Source of the DNA: Planctomycetota bacterium
Lineage (GTDB): Bacteria > Planctomycetota > UBA1135 > UBA2386
Direction: 5' to 3'
Length of the DNA: 5,059 bases
Assembly (NCBI GenBank): GCA_023433825.1
Contig: JAEYTU010000012.1
Coordinates: forward strand, 1-5,059
The notes beneath the pieces are model-generated. The model was not told the DNA's origin and searched no databases. It saw nothing but the letters and a program-made list of their open reading frames with translations. Below are positions 1 through 5,059 of this stretch, piece after piece. A program made the position numbers and the translations under genes. Each line of letters begins with the position of its first letter. The first letter of the stretch is position 1.

Positions 1-1
1 C

Positions 2-1780
2 GTCGCCATCCGGCATGCGCCGTCGCGCGTTCGTGGCACGTCGACGTCGGGCAGCGTGACGAAGCTGCGCATCGTCCGCACGAGCGGTCACCCGGTCGGC
101 CCGACGTGGAAGGACGGACAGATGCAGTGGGTGAAGGGCGTGATGGTGTTCGACACGCCCACGCCGCTCGCGTCCGGCATCGAAACGGCGACGGCGCTCG
201 CCGAGCTCGTGCAGGAGGCTCGCGGGATCTCGAAGAACTGGCCGGACCACGGCAGCTTCGGCGCGTTCGGCTTCGTCGCCGACGCGCCGCCCTGGCTCGC
301 CACGCAGGAACAGATCGAGAGCGCCGCGTTCACGCAGGCGCAGCAGGACCTGAACGCCCCGGGCTTCGTCGACGCGAACGAGTGGTTCGGCGGGACGACG
401 AAGGAGCTGCACCTGTACGGCAACTTCCGCGCGCCGGCGGACCCGGCGACGCAACCCGAGTTCGGCGTGACACGCTTCGGGATGATCGCGCGCAGTGCGG
501 AGCCGTTCTGGCTGCTGCCGATGGAACGCGAGCTCTACCGCGAGGGGTCTCGCTTCACGCACATCCGCGAAGCGAACCTCGACGTGCTGCGGACGACGAC
601 ATACCGACCCGGACTGCACCTGTGGGAGGGACGGCCGCACTCGACGTCGCCGCAGAAGCTCGGCAAGACGCAGGACATCAACGTCGGCGAGACGGCCGCG
701 CGCGGGTACATCCCGTCGCACTACAGCATCAACGCGATCGTGTTTTCGGCGCTGCTCTCGTGCGACCCGTTCCTCGAGGAGGAGGTCGAGCACCACTGCG
801 AAACGCTCCTTGCGATGTGGTCGAACATCCCGCCCTCGCAGGGCGGCAATCAGAACCTCTACCTGTTCGATTCGCCGCGAGGCATCGGTCGAGTCAACCT
901 CAGCATCGCGCACCTGCTGTCTGTGCTGGATCGGCCGCAGCTCGCCGAAGAGGCCGTCCTGAAGATGCGCCGGTTGCGCGAGGAGGAGTGGTTCGGCCAA
1001 TTCAACGCGCCGATGAAGCTGTTCGCCGGCGCGACGTTGCCGGGGCAGAACCTCACCGTCCCGTACTTCCACCTGTGGATGGAGCAGCAAGGGGTCATGG
1101 GCTGCTTCGCGCTCTACAGGCGCACGGGCGACGCGAACGCTCGCTTCCTCGCGCTCGAGGTCGGACGAACGCTCGCGTGGCACGGCTGGCAGGATCGGTC
1201 GACGACGATCATGGTCAGCAACCTCTACGACGAGGGGCAGGGCTTCTGGGTCGGCACGCAGCCGAGTCGATTCGAATGGGTCGTGGGCGAGCGCAGCGGC
1301 GCGCGGGGTCGGATCGTCGGGTGGATGGAGGGCCGCGCGGTCTTCCACTCCATGGAGGTGCCCAAGCGCTTCTCGTTCTTCGAGTTCATTGTGGGCGAGA
1401 GCAGTGGTGCACGTGCGCGTCACTGGCATGACGTTGGGCCTATCCAGGCGATTGATGCAGTGTGGATTGGCGATCCCGCTGGAAGGCTTCTCACAGACGA
1501 GGAGCTGCTGGAGCTGCGCCCACCTGGTGGCACGCAGCCTCCAGTGCCAATCAACTTCTGGCTCAATGTGAAGTACGGCGACGGCGCGGACTATGCCCTA
1601 TGGTCTGCGCCTGCATTGCTCGCGACGCGTGAGCTTGCGCGCGAGGACAACGACACGGCGCTCGAAGCGCGGTGCACGCACCTTCTCGGCCTGCTGCGAT
1701 CCACGCGCACAGCGACGCCTGGCTTCGATTGGCGCTGGTCAGAGTGGTGGCCGGTCGCGGCGGACGCAATGACGACGTGA
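2..1780 (+). CDS. Large protein of unknown function, 5' partial
   Basis: I do not recognise this protein with confidence. The frame is open to the left edge, and the 18 codons before the first candidate start (GTG at 56) are coding-like, with 15 of 18 ending in G or C. That GTG has no convincing ribosome binding site, so the gene probably begins outside the window; from the GTG it would be 574 aa. No signal peptide or membrane segment is visible. Counting from the GTG, residues about 215-250 (HYSINAIVFSALLS...) and 335-378 (VPYFHLWMEQQG...LYRRTGDANARFLALEVG) are amphipathic helices rich in aromatic residues. They resemble the helical hairpins of alpha/alpha-toroid folds, but this is only an impression and no catalytic residues can be assigned. 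The motif SGAR recurs 36 residues apart (VVGERSGARGR and IVGESSGARAR). GC3 falls sharply between about 1385 and 1615. Its location upstream of a terminase suggests a phage-borne gene, function unknown. Confidence 0.7.
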   Translation, partial: VAIRHAPSRVRGTSTSGSVTKLRIVRTSGHPVGPTWKDGQMQWVKGVMVFDTPTPLASGIETATALAELVQEARGISKNWPDHGSFGAFGFVADAPPWLATQEQIESAAFTQAQQDLNAPGFVDANEWFGGTTKELHLYGNFRAPADPATQPEFGVTRFGMIARSAEPFWLLPMERELYREGSRFTHIREANLDVLRTTTYRPGLHLWEGRPHSTSPQKLGKTQDINVGETAARGYIPSHYSINAIVFSALLSCDPFLEEEVEHHCETLLAMWSNIPPSQGGNQNLYLFDSPRGIGRVNLSIAHLLSVLDRPQLAEEAVLKMRRLREEEWFGQFNAPMKLFAGATLPGQNLTVPYFHLWMEQQGVMGCFALYRRTGDANARFLALEVGRTLAWHGWQDRSTTIMVSNLYDEGQGFWVGTQPSRFEWVVGERSGARGRIVGWMEGRAVFHSMEVPKRFSFFEFIVGESSGARARHWHDVGPIQAIDAVWIGDPAGRLLTDEELLELRPPGGTQPPVPINFWLNVKYGDGADYALWSAPALLATRELAREDNDTALEARCTHLLGLLRSTRTATPGFDWRWSEWWPVAADAMTT

Positions 1781-1822
1781 GTCAATGATCGTGGCATCAA
1801 TGACAATGAGGCAGCACAATGA
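1767..1822 (+). repeat. Cluster of five CAATGA hexamers (iteron-like)
   Basis: CAATGA occurs at 1767, 1783, 1798, 1804 and 1817, and three of the five read CAATGAC. The first copy lies inside the last codons of the upstream gene and the other four lie just after its stop. Spacings of 16, 15, 6 and 13 bp are irregular. Such a cluster of an A/T-containing hexamer is unexpected in this GC-rich DNA. It could be a multi-copy protein-binding site, for instance for the small terminase encoded about 200 bp downstream, or chance. The function is inferred from position only. Confidence 0.5.
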
Positions 1823-1848
1823 CCGCTATGACGGGATGGCAGGGCGAC

Positions 1849-1906
1849 GGACCCGGGCACCCTTGCCGACCAGGGCGAAAGGGGGCAGGGAGGGGCGCCC
1901 GGGTCC
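1849..1906 (+). repeat. Perfect 10-bp inverted repeat, GC-rich stem-loop
   Basis: GGACCCGGGC (1849-1858) is the exact reverse complement of GCCCGGGTCC (1897-1906). After one A/C mismatch the stem continues with CCC/GGG, a T-G wobble and a T-A pair, giving about 15 paired positions around a loop of roughly 26 nt. No T-run follows; the next bases are TT and then a C-run, so it is not a typical intrinsic terminator. A competing pairing is possible between GGAGGGG (1889-1895) and CCCCTCC (1911-1917). It could serve as transcription punctuation after the upstream gene or as part of a packaging site. Confidence 0.55.
1873..1895 (+). other. Predicted G-quadruplex motif
   Basis: Four G-runs of three or more occur with short loops: GGG (1873-1875), 5-nt loop, GGGGG (1881-1885), 2-nt loop, GGG (1888-1890), 1-nt loop, GGGG (1892-1895). 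This satisfies the usual G3+N1-7 quadruplex rule. The motif falls mostly within the loop of the flanking inverted repeat, and its last run overlaps that stem, so the two structures would partly compete. Whether it folds in vivo, or has any role, is unknown. Confidence 0.5.
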
Positions 1907-1981
1907 TTCCCCCCTCCGTCGACCGGGGTTGCGCCCGGCCGCTCGTTTTCGCCCGTTTCTTGGTCCAATTTCGATCGTTAG

Positions 1982-2000
1982 ACCTGTTGCCGCAATAGGT
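1982..2000. promoter_or_regulatory. 19-bp near-perfect palindrome, possible operator or terminase site
   Basis: ACCTGTTGCCGCAATAGGT has two 9-bp arms around a single central C. Eight of the nine arm positions pair exactly and the ninth is G opposite T. It ends 21 bp before the terS start codon. Two-fold symmetric sites of this size commonly bind dimeric repressors, and a rotationally symmetric site just upstream of terS is also what a cosN-like nicking site would look like. No convincing -35/-10 pair is seen: TTGGTC at 1960-1965 has no good -10 at the right spacing. Confidence 0.4.
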
Positions 2001-2021
2001 TGCGTCGAACGCGTGTGAGCG

Positions 2022-2606
2022 ATGACGGAGCAGTACGTCCGGTCGATTGCCGAGCTGTCCAGCGCCCTTGGCCTCGCCAAGAGCACGCTGATGCTCTACC
2101 GCACGGAGGGGATGCCCGGTCGCGACGAGAAGGGCTGGGACGTCGAGGCGACCCGTGCGTGGATCGCGGCGCGCGTCGATCGCCGCAAGCAGCGCGCACC
2201 CGGCCGCAACCCCGCCGGCGGCGCGACGCTCGAGAGTGCGGCCGGCACGAGCGGCGCGATCGACATTCGTCACGAGGAAGCGCTGTTCCGGCGCCGCAAG
2301 AACGAGCTGCTCGAGCTGGATCTCCGCAAGCGCAAGCGCGAGCTGCTCGAGCGCGACGACGTCGAGCGCGACCACATCGCGCGGATGCTGTTCTTCCGCC
2401 GCTCGCTGCTGGGACTCGCACGGCGCATCTCCACGGAGATCGCGGGGAAGGACCAGCAACAGGTGCACGCGTTCGTACTCCAGGAAGCGAAGGACATCCT
2501 GCGCGGCATCGCGACTGCTTCCCCGCTCCCTTGGCTCGACGAGGTTCCCGATGACGTCCTCGACGGCGAAGCGCCGATCGACCCGGCGACCGGCCACGTG
2601 GCCTGA
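2022..2606 (+). CDS. terS: Phage terminase small subunit, Nu1-like
   Basis: This 194-aa protein is the DNA-recognition subunit of the packaging motor. It would bind the cos/pac site on concatemeric phage DNA and bring the large subunit to it. Residues about 8-30 form a helix-turn-helix (AELSSALGLAKSTLMLYRTEG). Residues 31-48 (GMPGRDEKGWDVEATRAWI) form the wing typical of the Nu1 winged-helix domain. A basic Arg/Gly/Pro linker spans about 49-67, and a highly charged coiled-coil-like helix spans about 83-117, with repeated ELLE units (NELLELDLRKRK, RELLERDDVERD). The C-terminal part is helical and ends in an acidic tail, in the position where Nu1-type subunits contact the large subunit. The start is fixed: an in-frame TGA sits at 2016-2018, one codon before the ATG, although the upstream GTGAG is a weak ribosome binding site. 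Function is assigned from domain order and from the adjacent large-subunit gene. Specificity for a particular site is not known. Confidence 0.85.
   Translation: MTEQYVRSIAELSSALGLAKSTLMLYRTEGMPGRDEKGWDVEATRAWIAARVDRRKQRAPGRNPAGGATLESAAGTSGAIDIRHEEALFRRRKNELLELDLRKRKRELLERDDVERDHIARMLFFRRSLLGLARRISTEIAGKDQQQVHAFVLQEAKDILRGIATASPLPWLDEVPDDVLDGEAPIDPATGHVA
2541..2544 (+). promoter_or_regulatory. Ribosome binding site deciding the terL start
   Basis: GAGG lies 6 nt before the ATG at 2551, inside the end of terS. The frame is open much further upstream, but that stretch is a shadow of terS. This site and the protein length that results support 2551 as the real start. Confidence 0.6.
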
Positions 2607-4518
2607 CTGGTCACCGGCCGAGCGGCGCGCCGCGCGCGTCGTCGAGAACCTGACGGTTTCGCAGTGGGCCGAGGCCTACCGCGTGATCGCGGAGGGCACG
2701 GCGTCGAAGTACGGCAAGTGGCGCAACGACTTCGCTCCGCACCTCGTCGGGATGATGGACGCGTTCTGCGATCCCAACGTCGAGATGCTCGCGATGATGC
2801 TCGCAGCGCAGGTCGGCAAGACCGAGGTCCTGCTCAACTGCCTGTGCTACGTCGCTGACGTCGATCCGGGCCCGGCGCTGCTCGTCATGCCCGACGAGGA
2901 CGAAGTGGCGAAGATCATGGGCGAGCGCGTCGAGCCCACGTGCCGCGCAACGCCGCGCCTCGCACGGCAACTGTCGAAGCGCAAGAACGACAACCTGAAG
3001 GACCGGCTGCGCCTCGAGCGGATGACGCTCTTCACCGCCGGCGCGGGCAGCACGGCCGCGCTCGCGTCGCGTGCGATCCGGTACCTGTTCTGCACCGAGG
3101 TCGACAAGTTCCCGCGGAAGTCGGGGAAGGAGGCCGACCCGGTCATGCTCGCCCACAACCGGACGAAGACGTTCCGCCACGATCGCAAGACGGTCATCGA
3201 GTCGACGCCGACGACGGTAGCGGGGCTGATCTTCCGCGAGTTCGAACTCGGCGATCAACGCCGGTGGCACGTGCCGTGTCCGCACTGCGGCGTCTACCAG
3301 CAGCTCTTGTTCTCACAGGTGAAGTGGCCGGAAGGCGAGCGCCATCCCGACACGATCATGAGGAAGCAGCTCGCTTGGTACGAGTGCGTTGAGTGCCAGC
3401 AGCCGATCCCCGACGACGAAGTCCACAAGCGCAAGATGAACTCCCGCGGCGTGTGGGTGCCGAAGGGAGCCGAGGTGGATCTCGACGGCGTTGTGCACGG
3501 CGCCGTGCCGTCGTCGCGCGCGAGCTTCCAGATCTCGGCACTCGTGCCCAACTGGCAGACCTGGTCCGAAGTCGTCGCGCAGTTCCTGCGGTCCAAGGAC
3601 GATCGGTACCTGCTGATGGACTTCGTCAACTCCTGGCTCGGCGAGCCGTTCGCCGAGCAGGACGACAAGCTCTACCCCGAGCTGATCGAGGCATGCATCG
3701 ACGAGTATCCGGCCGGCAGCGTGCCCAAGGAGGCCGTGCTGCTGACCGCCGGCGTCGACGTCCAGAAGGGACTCCTCTACTGGGTCGTGCGCGCGTGGGG
3801 GCGTGGCATGACGTCGTGGCTCGTCGCCTACGGTGTGGCGCCGGACTTCGCCGCGCTCGAGAACCACGTCGTCAAGGCGTCGTGGCCGCGGCTCGGCGGT
3901 GAGGGGAAGCGACTCCAGGCGAGGTACATCGGCGTCGACACCGGGTATCGGACCGACGAGTCGTACGCGTTCGCGGTCCGACATCGCGCGCGCGTGCTTC
4001 CGACGAAGGGTCAAGCGCAGATCATCGGATCACCGGTCCGACCTGCACGCGTCGAGCTGAACCGGCACGGCCGCGGGCTCGTCGGCGGGATCGTGCTGAT
4101 GCACGTCGACACGAACTTCTTCAAGGATCAGGTCGCGCGGCACATCCGCGTCAAGCGCGGCGAGCACGGGGCGTGGCGCATCCACGCCGACCCGGGCCCG
4201 GACTACTGCCGGCACCTCGTGTCGGAGCACAAGGTGCTCCTTCCGCAGAAGAAGCAGCACCGCACGTCCGAGTGGCAACCGCGTCCCGGCGGCGCCGCGA
4301 ACCACTGGTGGGACTGCGAGGTGATCGCCGCTGCGATGGCGCACCACGCCGGCGTTTACACGCTGCAGCCGAAGGCGACCGACGACGACATCCCCGCCGT
4401 GTCGGCGCCGCCGCCACGACCCGATGCGACCCGTCCGGCGCGCAGCGGTTGGCTCTCTGGCGTGCGCGCCACGCATGGCGAACCGCCACGTCGACGTGAA
4501 CGCGGCGGATGGATCTGA
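2551..4518 (+). CDS. terL: Phage terminase large subunit, GpA family (ATPase and nuclease)
   Basis: From ATG 2551 the product is 655 aa, close to lambda gpA (641 aa). It is the packaging motor: its C-terminal nuclease cuts concatemeric DNA and its N-terminal ATPase drives DNA into the prohead. Visible motifs are a Walker A-like AAQVGKTE (residues 85-92, Lys90), a Walker B-like YLFCTEVDKFP (178-188, with Glu183 and Asp185), and the ESTPTT coupling motif (217-222). A zinc-binding-type pair, CPHC (Cys243, Cys246) and CVEC (Cys279, Cys282), is typical of GpA proteins. Three acidic nuclease positions follow: GVDVQ (Asp403), IGVDTG (Asp463) and HWWDCE (Asp588). All expected motifs are present, so the gene looks intact. 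The N-terminal WSPAERRAARVVENLTVSQW segment matches the usual GpA opening. The last 40 or so residues are Pro/Arg-rich and probably disordered. It overlaps terS by 56 nt, implying co-transcription and perhaps coupled translation. Confidence 0.93.
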   Translation: MTSSTAKRRSTRRPATWPDWSPAERRAARVVENLTVSQWAEAYRVIAEGTASKYGKWRNDFAPHLVGMMDAFCDPNVEMLAMMLAAQVGKTEVLLNCLCYVADVDPGPALLVMPDEDEVAKIMGERVEPTCRATPRLARQLSKRKNDNLKDRLRLERMTLFTAGAGSTAALASRAIRYLFCTEVDKFPRKSGKEADPVMLAHNRTKTFRHDRKTVIESTPTTVAGLIFREFELGDQRRWHVPCPHCGVYQQLLFSQVKWPEGERHPDTIMRKQLAWYECVECQQPIPDDEVHKRKMNSRGVWVPKGAEVDLDGVVHGAVPSSRASFQISALVPNWQTWSEVVAQFLRSKDDRYLLMDFVNSWLGEPFAEQDDKLYPELIEACIDEYPAGSVPKEAVLLTAGVDVQKGLLYWVVRAWGRGMTSWLVAYGVAPDFAALENHVVKASWPRLGGEGKRLQARYIGVDTGYRTDESYAFAVRHRARVLPTKGQAQIIGSPVRPARVELNRHGRGLVGGIVLMHVDTNFFKDQVARHIRVKRGEHGAWRIHADPGPDYCRHLVSEHKVLLPQKKQHRTSEWQPRPGGAANHWWDCEVIAAAMAHHAGVYTLQPKATDDDIPAVSAPPPRPDATRPARSGWLSGVRATHGEPPRRRERGGWI

Positions 4519-4604
4519 CGGAGTGGCGCGGACTTCGAAATCACAGCCCGGAAACGCACTTCGACCCACTTGCGGCGGCCGCGTTCGACGGTAGGGTTAC
4601 TCCT
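4509..4604 (+). other. Post-terL junction with an in-frame alternative start
   Basis: An ATG at 4509 overlaps the terL stop by 10 nt and is in frame with the lipoprotein-like gene that follows, with no stop between them. Starting there would add 32 mostly polar residues (MDLTEWRGLRNHSPE...) before the hydrophobic segment. No proper ribosome binding site precedes it; GGCGG abuts the ATG directly. In lambda-like phages the gene after terL is usually a short head-tail joining protein (gpW), often starting with such an overlap. This stretch may therefore be a remnant start of that gene, or plain leader sequence. No terminator-like structure is seen. Confidence 0.35.
4593..4596 (+). promoter_or_regulatory. 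Ribosome binding site of the lipoprotein-like gene
   Basis: AGGG lies 8 nt before the ATG at 4605. It favours 4605 over the in-frame ATG at 4509, and it places the start right before the signal-peptide-like segment. Confidence 0.5.
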
Positions 4605-5059
4605 ATGGCACTGAACGGGATGAAGGTCGCGCTCGTACTGCTTCTCTACTCCGGCCTCGCGTGCTGCACCTCGGTCGCGCCGGTGTCAGCCCCAGAAATA
4701 TCCGGGCTGGATCTAGCGGTCATTGAACTCAAGAAGTCGCTACCAGGCGAACTTACCGACGCCATCAATCGGTACACGAAGTCCGATGAACCCTCCGAAC
4801 GTGACACAATCCGTAACGATATCGTCGGGAAGATCCTGGTTGTCGCGGATCACGATTATCGCCAGTACATTGAGAAGTTTGCGGCATCCAGGGCCGCAAA
4901 CAATACGCAGTTTGATATATTGTCTATCGGGACGGCTGGTGCTGCAGCCGTGCTGACGCCGGCCAGCACCGTGAGTATTCTCGCGGGACTTTCGACAGCC
5001 TTCCAAGGTGTCAAGAAGTCGTTCGAAACTAACGTCTTCTACGATACGGCGATGACCGC
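4605..5059 (+). CDS. Probable exported lipoprotein-like protein, unknown function, 3' partial
   Basis: This frame runs off the right edge with 151 codons visible. It opens with a short N-region containing Lys7, a hydrophobic core (VALVLLLYSGLA, residues 8-19) and Cys20-Cys21. That pattern suggests a signal peptide, possibly of lipoprotein type, although GLAC/LACC is not a textbook lipobox. Residues 31-100 are polar and helical. Residues about 105-133 (DILSIGTAGAAAVLTPASTV...) are Gly/Ala-rich and could associate with a membrane. They are followed by GVKKSFETNVFYDTAMT. From memory, this layout (Gly/Ala-rich helix, then G-x-K-x-S, then N-x-F/Y-Y/F-x-x-x-M) resembles uncharacterised lipoproteins of Pseudomonas and related bacteria; I could not verify this. 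GC3 is lower than in terL: 23 of 57 codons for residues 29-85 end in A or T, against 2 of 40 in a sampled terL stretch (2641-2760). A second possible start is Met6 (4620). It sits where gpW or portal would be expected, so it may be phage cargo or host DNA beyond a phage breakpoint. Confidence 0.72.
   Translation, partial: MALNGMKVALVLLLYSGLACCTSVAPVSAPEISGLDLAVIELKKSLPGELTDAINRYTKSDEPSERDTIRNDIVGKILVVADHDYRQYIEKFAASRAANNTQFDILSIGTAGAAAVLTPASTVSILAGLSTAFQGVKKSFETNVFYDTAMT
4877..4901 (+). repeat. Perfect 9-bp inverted repeat inside the lipoprotein-like gene
   Basis: GTTTGCGGC (4877-4885) is the exact reverse complement of GCCGCAAAC (4893-4901), with a 7-nt loop. It lies within the coding frame (around FAASRAANN) and is followed by AT-richer sequence without a T-run. 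It may form an mRNA hairpin or be fortuitous. Confidence 0.5.

Larger units (their letters stand above)
1781..2021. other. Non-coding segment upstream of terS; candidate cos/pac packaging region
   Basis: The 241 bases between the upstream gene and the small terminase gene hold no credible gene. The short frames crossing it encode low-complexity Arg/Pro/Gly peptides and run through strong inverted repeats. The segment contains, in order, the CAATGA cluster, a long GC-rich stem-loop with a G-quadruplex motif, and a 19-bp palindrome. In lambda, the cohesive-end site (cosN plus the terminase-binding cosB) lies immediately upstream of nu1. By analogy, this segment is the best place in the window for the packaging start site. 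No cleavage site can be read directly from the sequence. Confidence 0.35.

Noticed and set aside
1849..1914. Intrinsic terminator after the upstream gene
   Set aside because: The stem is strong, but only two T residues and then a C-run follow, so the T-tract required for a standard intrinsic terminator is missing.
1785..2018. Open frame of 77 codons in the gap before terS
   Set aside because: It encodes a low-complexity Arg/Pro/Gly peptide, crosses the inverted repeat and G-rich motif, and lacks a ribosome binding site.
2155..2550. Upstream extension of the terL frame
   Set aside because: The stretch is Arg/Ser/Ala-rich shadow coding within terS. The ATG at 2551 has GAGG at proper spacing and gives the length expected for a GpA protein.
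1797..2597. Long minus-strand frame (266 codons) opposite terS and its leader
   Set aside because: Antisense open frames are common in GC-rich genes. This one mirrors terS codons and shows no recognisable domain.
2611..4014. Long minus-strand frames opposite terL
   Set aside because: They are shadows of a clearly identified terL with every catalytic motif in place on the + strand.
4938..4970. Inverted repeat GGTGCTG / CAGCACC
   Set aside because: Seven-base arms with a 19-nt loop inside a Gly/Ala-rich coding stretch are easily explained by codon composition.
4740..5006. Minus-strand frame of 88 codons at the right end
   Set aside because: It is opposite the + strand lipoprotein-like frame, which has a ribosome binding site, a signal-peptide-like start and continuous coding potential.
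1..5059. tRNA, rRNA, CRISPR array or insertion sequence
   Set aside because: I saw no cloverleaf, regularly spaced repeats, transposase motifs or terminal inverted repeats with target duplications.

Overview
The window is GC-rich DNA with strong G/C preference at third codon positions and all credible genes on the + strand. It looks like a bacteriophage or prophage fragment from a high-GC bacterium. A probable secreted lipoprotein-like gene at the right edge would fit a Gram-negative host, but no gene here fixes the taxon.

Layout: (1) Bases 2-1780 hold a large protein of unknown function whose reading frame is open to the left edge, so its N-terminus is probably missing. It has a short internal repeat and an abrupt fall in GC3 near base 1385. 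(2) Bases 1781-2021 are a compact non-coding segment with unusual structure: a cluster of CAATGA hexamers, a perfect 10-bp inverted repeat enclosing a G-quadruplex motif, and a 19-bp near-perfect palindrome. (3) Bases 2022-2606 encode a Nu1-like small terminase subunit and bases 2551-4518 a GpA-type large terminase subunit. The two overlap by 56 nt and form the DNA-packaging motor of a lambda-like tailed phage. (4) From base 4605 to the right edge runs a partial gene with a signal-peptide-like N-terminus and lower GC3. It stands where a head-tail joining protein or portal gene would normally follow the terminase.

How it fits together: the small subunit binds a packaging site on concatemeric phage DNA and recruits the large subunit, which cuts the DNA and pumps it into the prohead using ATP. 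In lambda the cos site lies just upstream of nu1, so the structured segment at 1781-2021 is the natural place for a cos or pac site here. The uncharacterised flanking genes on both sides, the mosaic base composition and the missing portal suggest either a cargo gene inserted in the morphogenesis module or a decayed or rearranged prophage.
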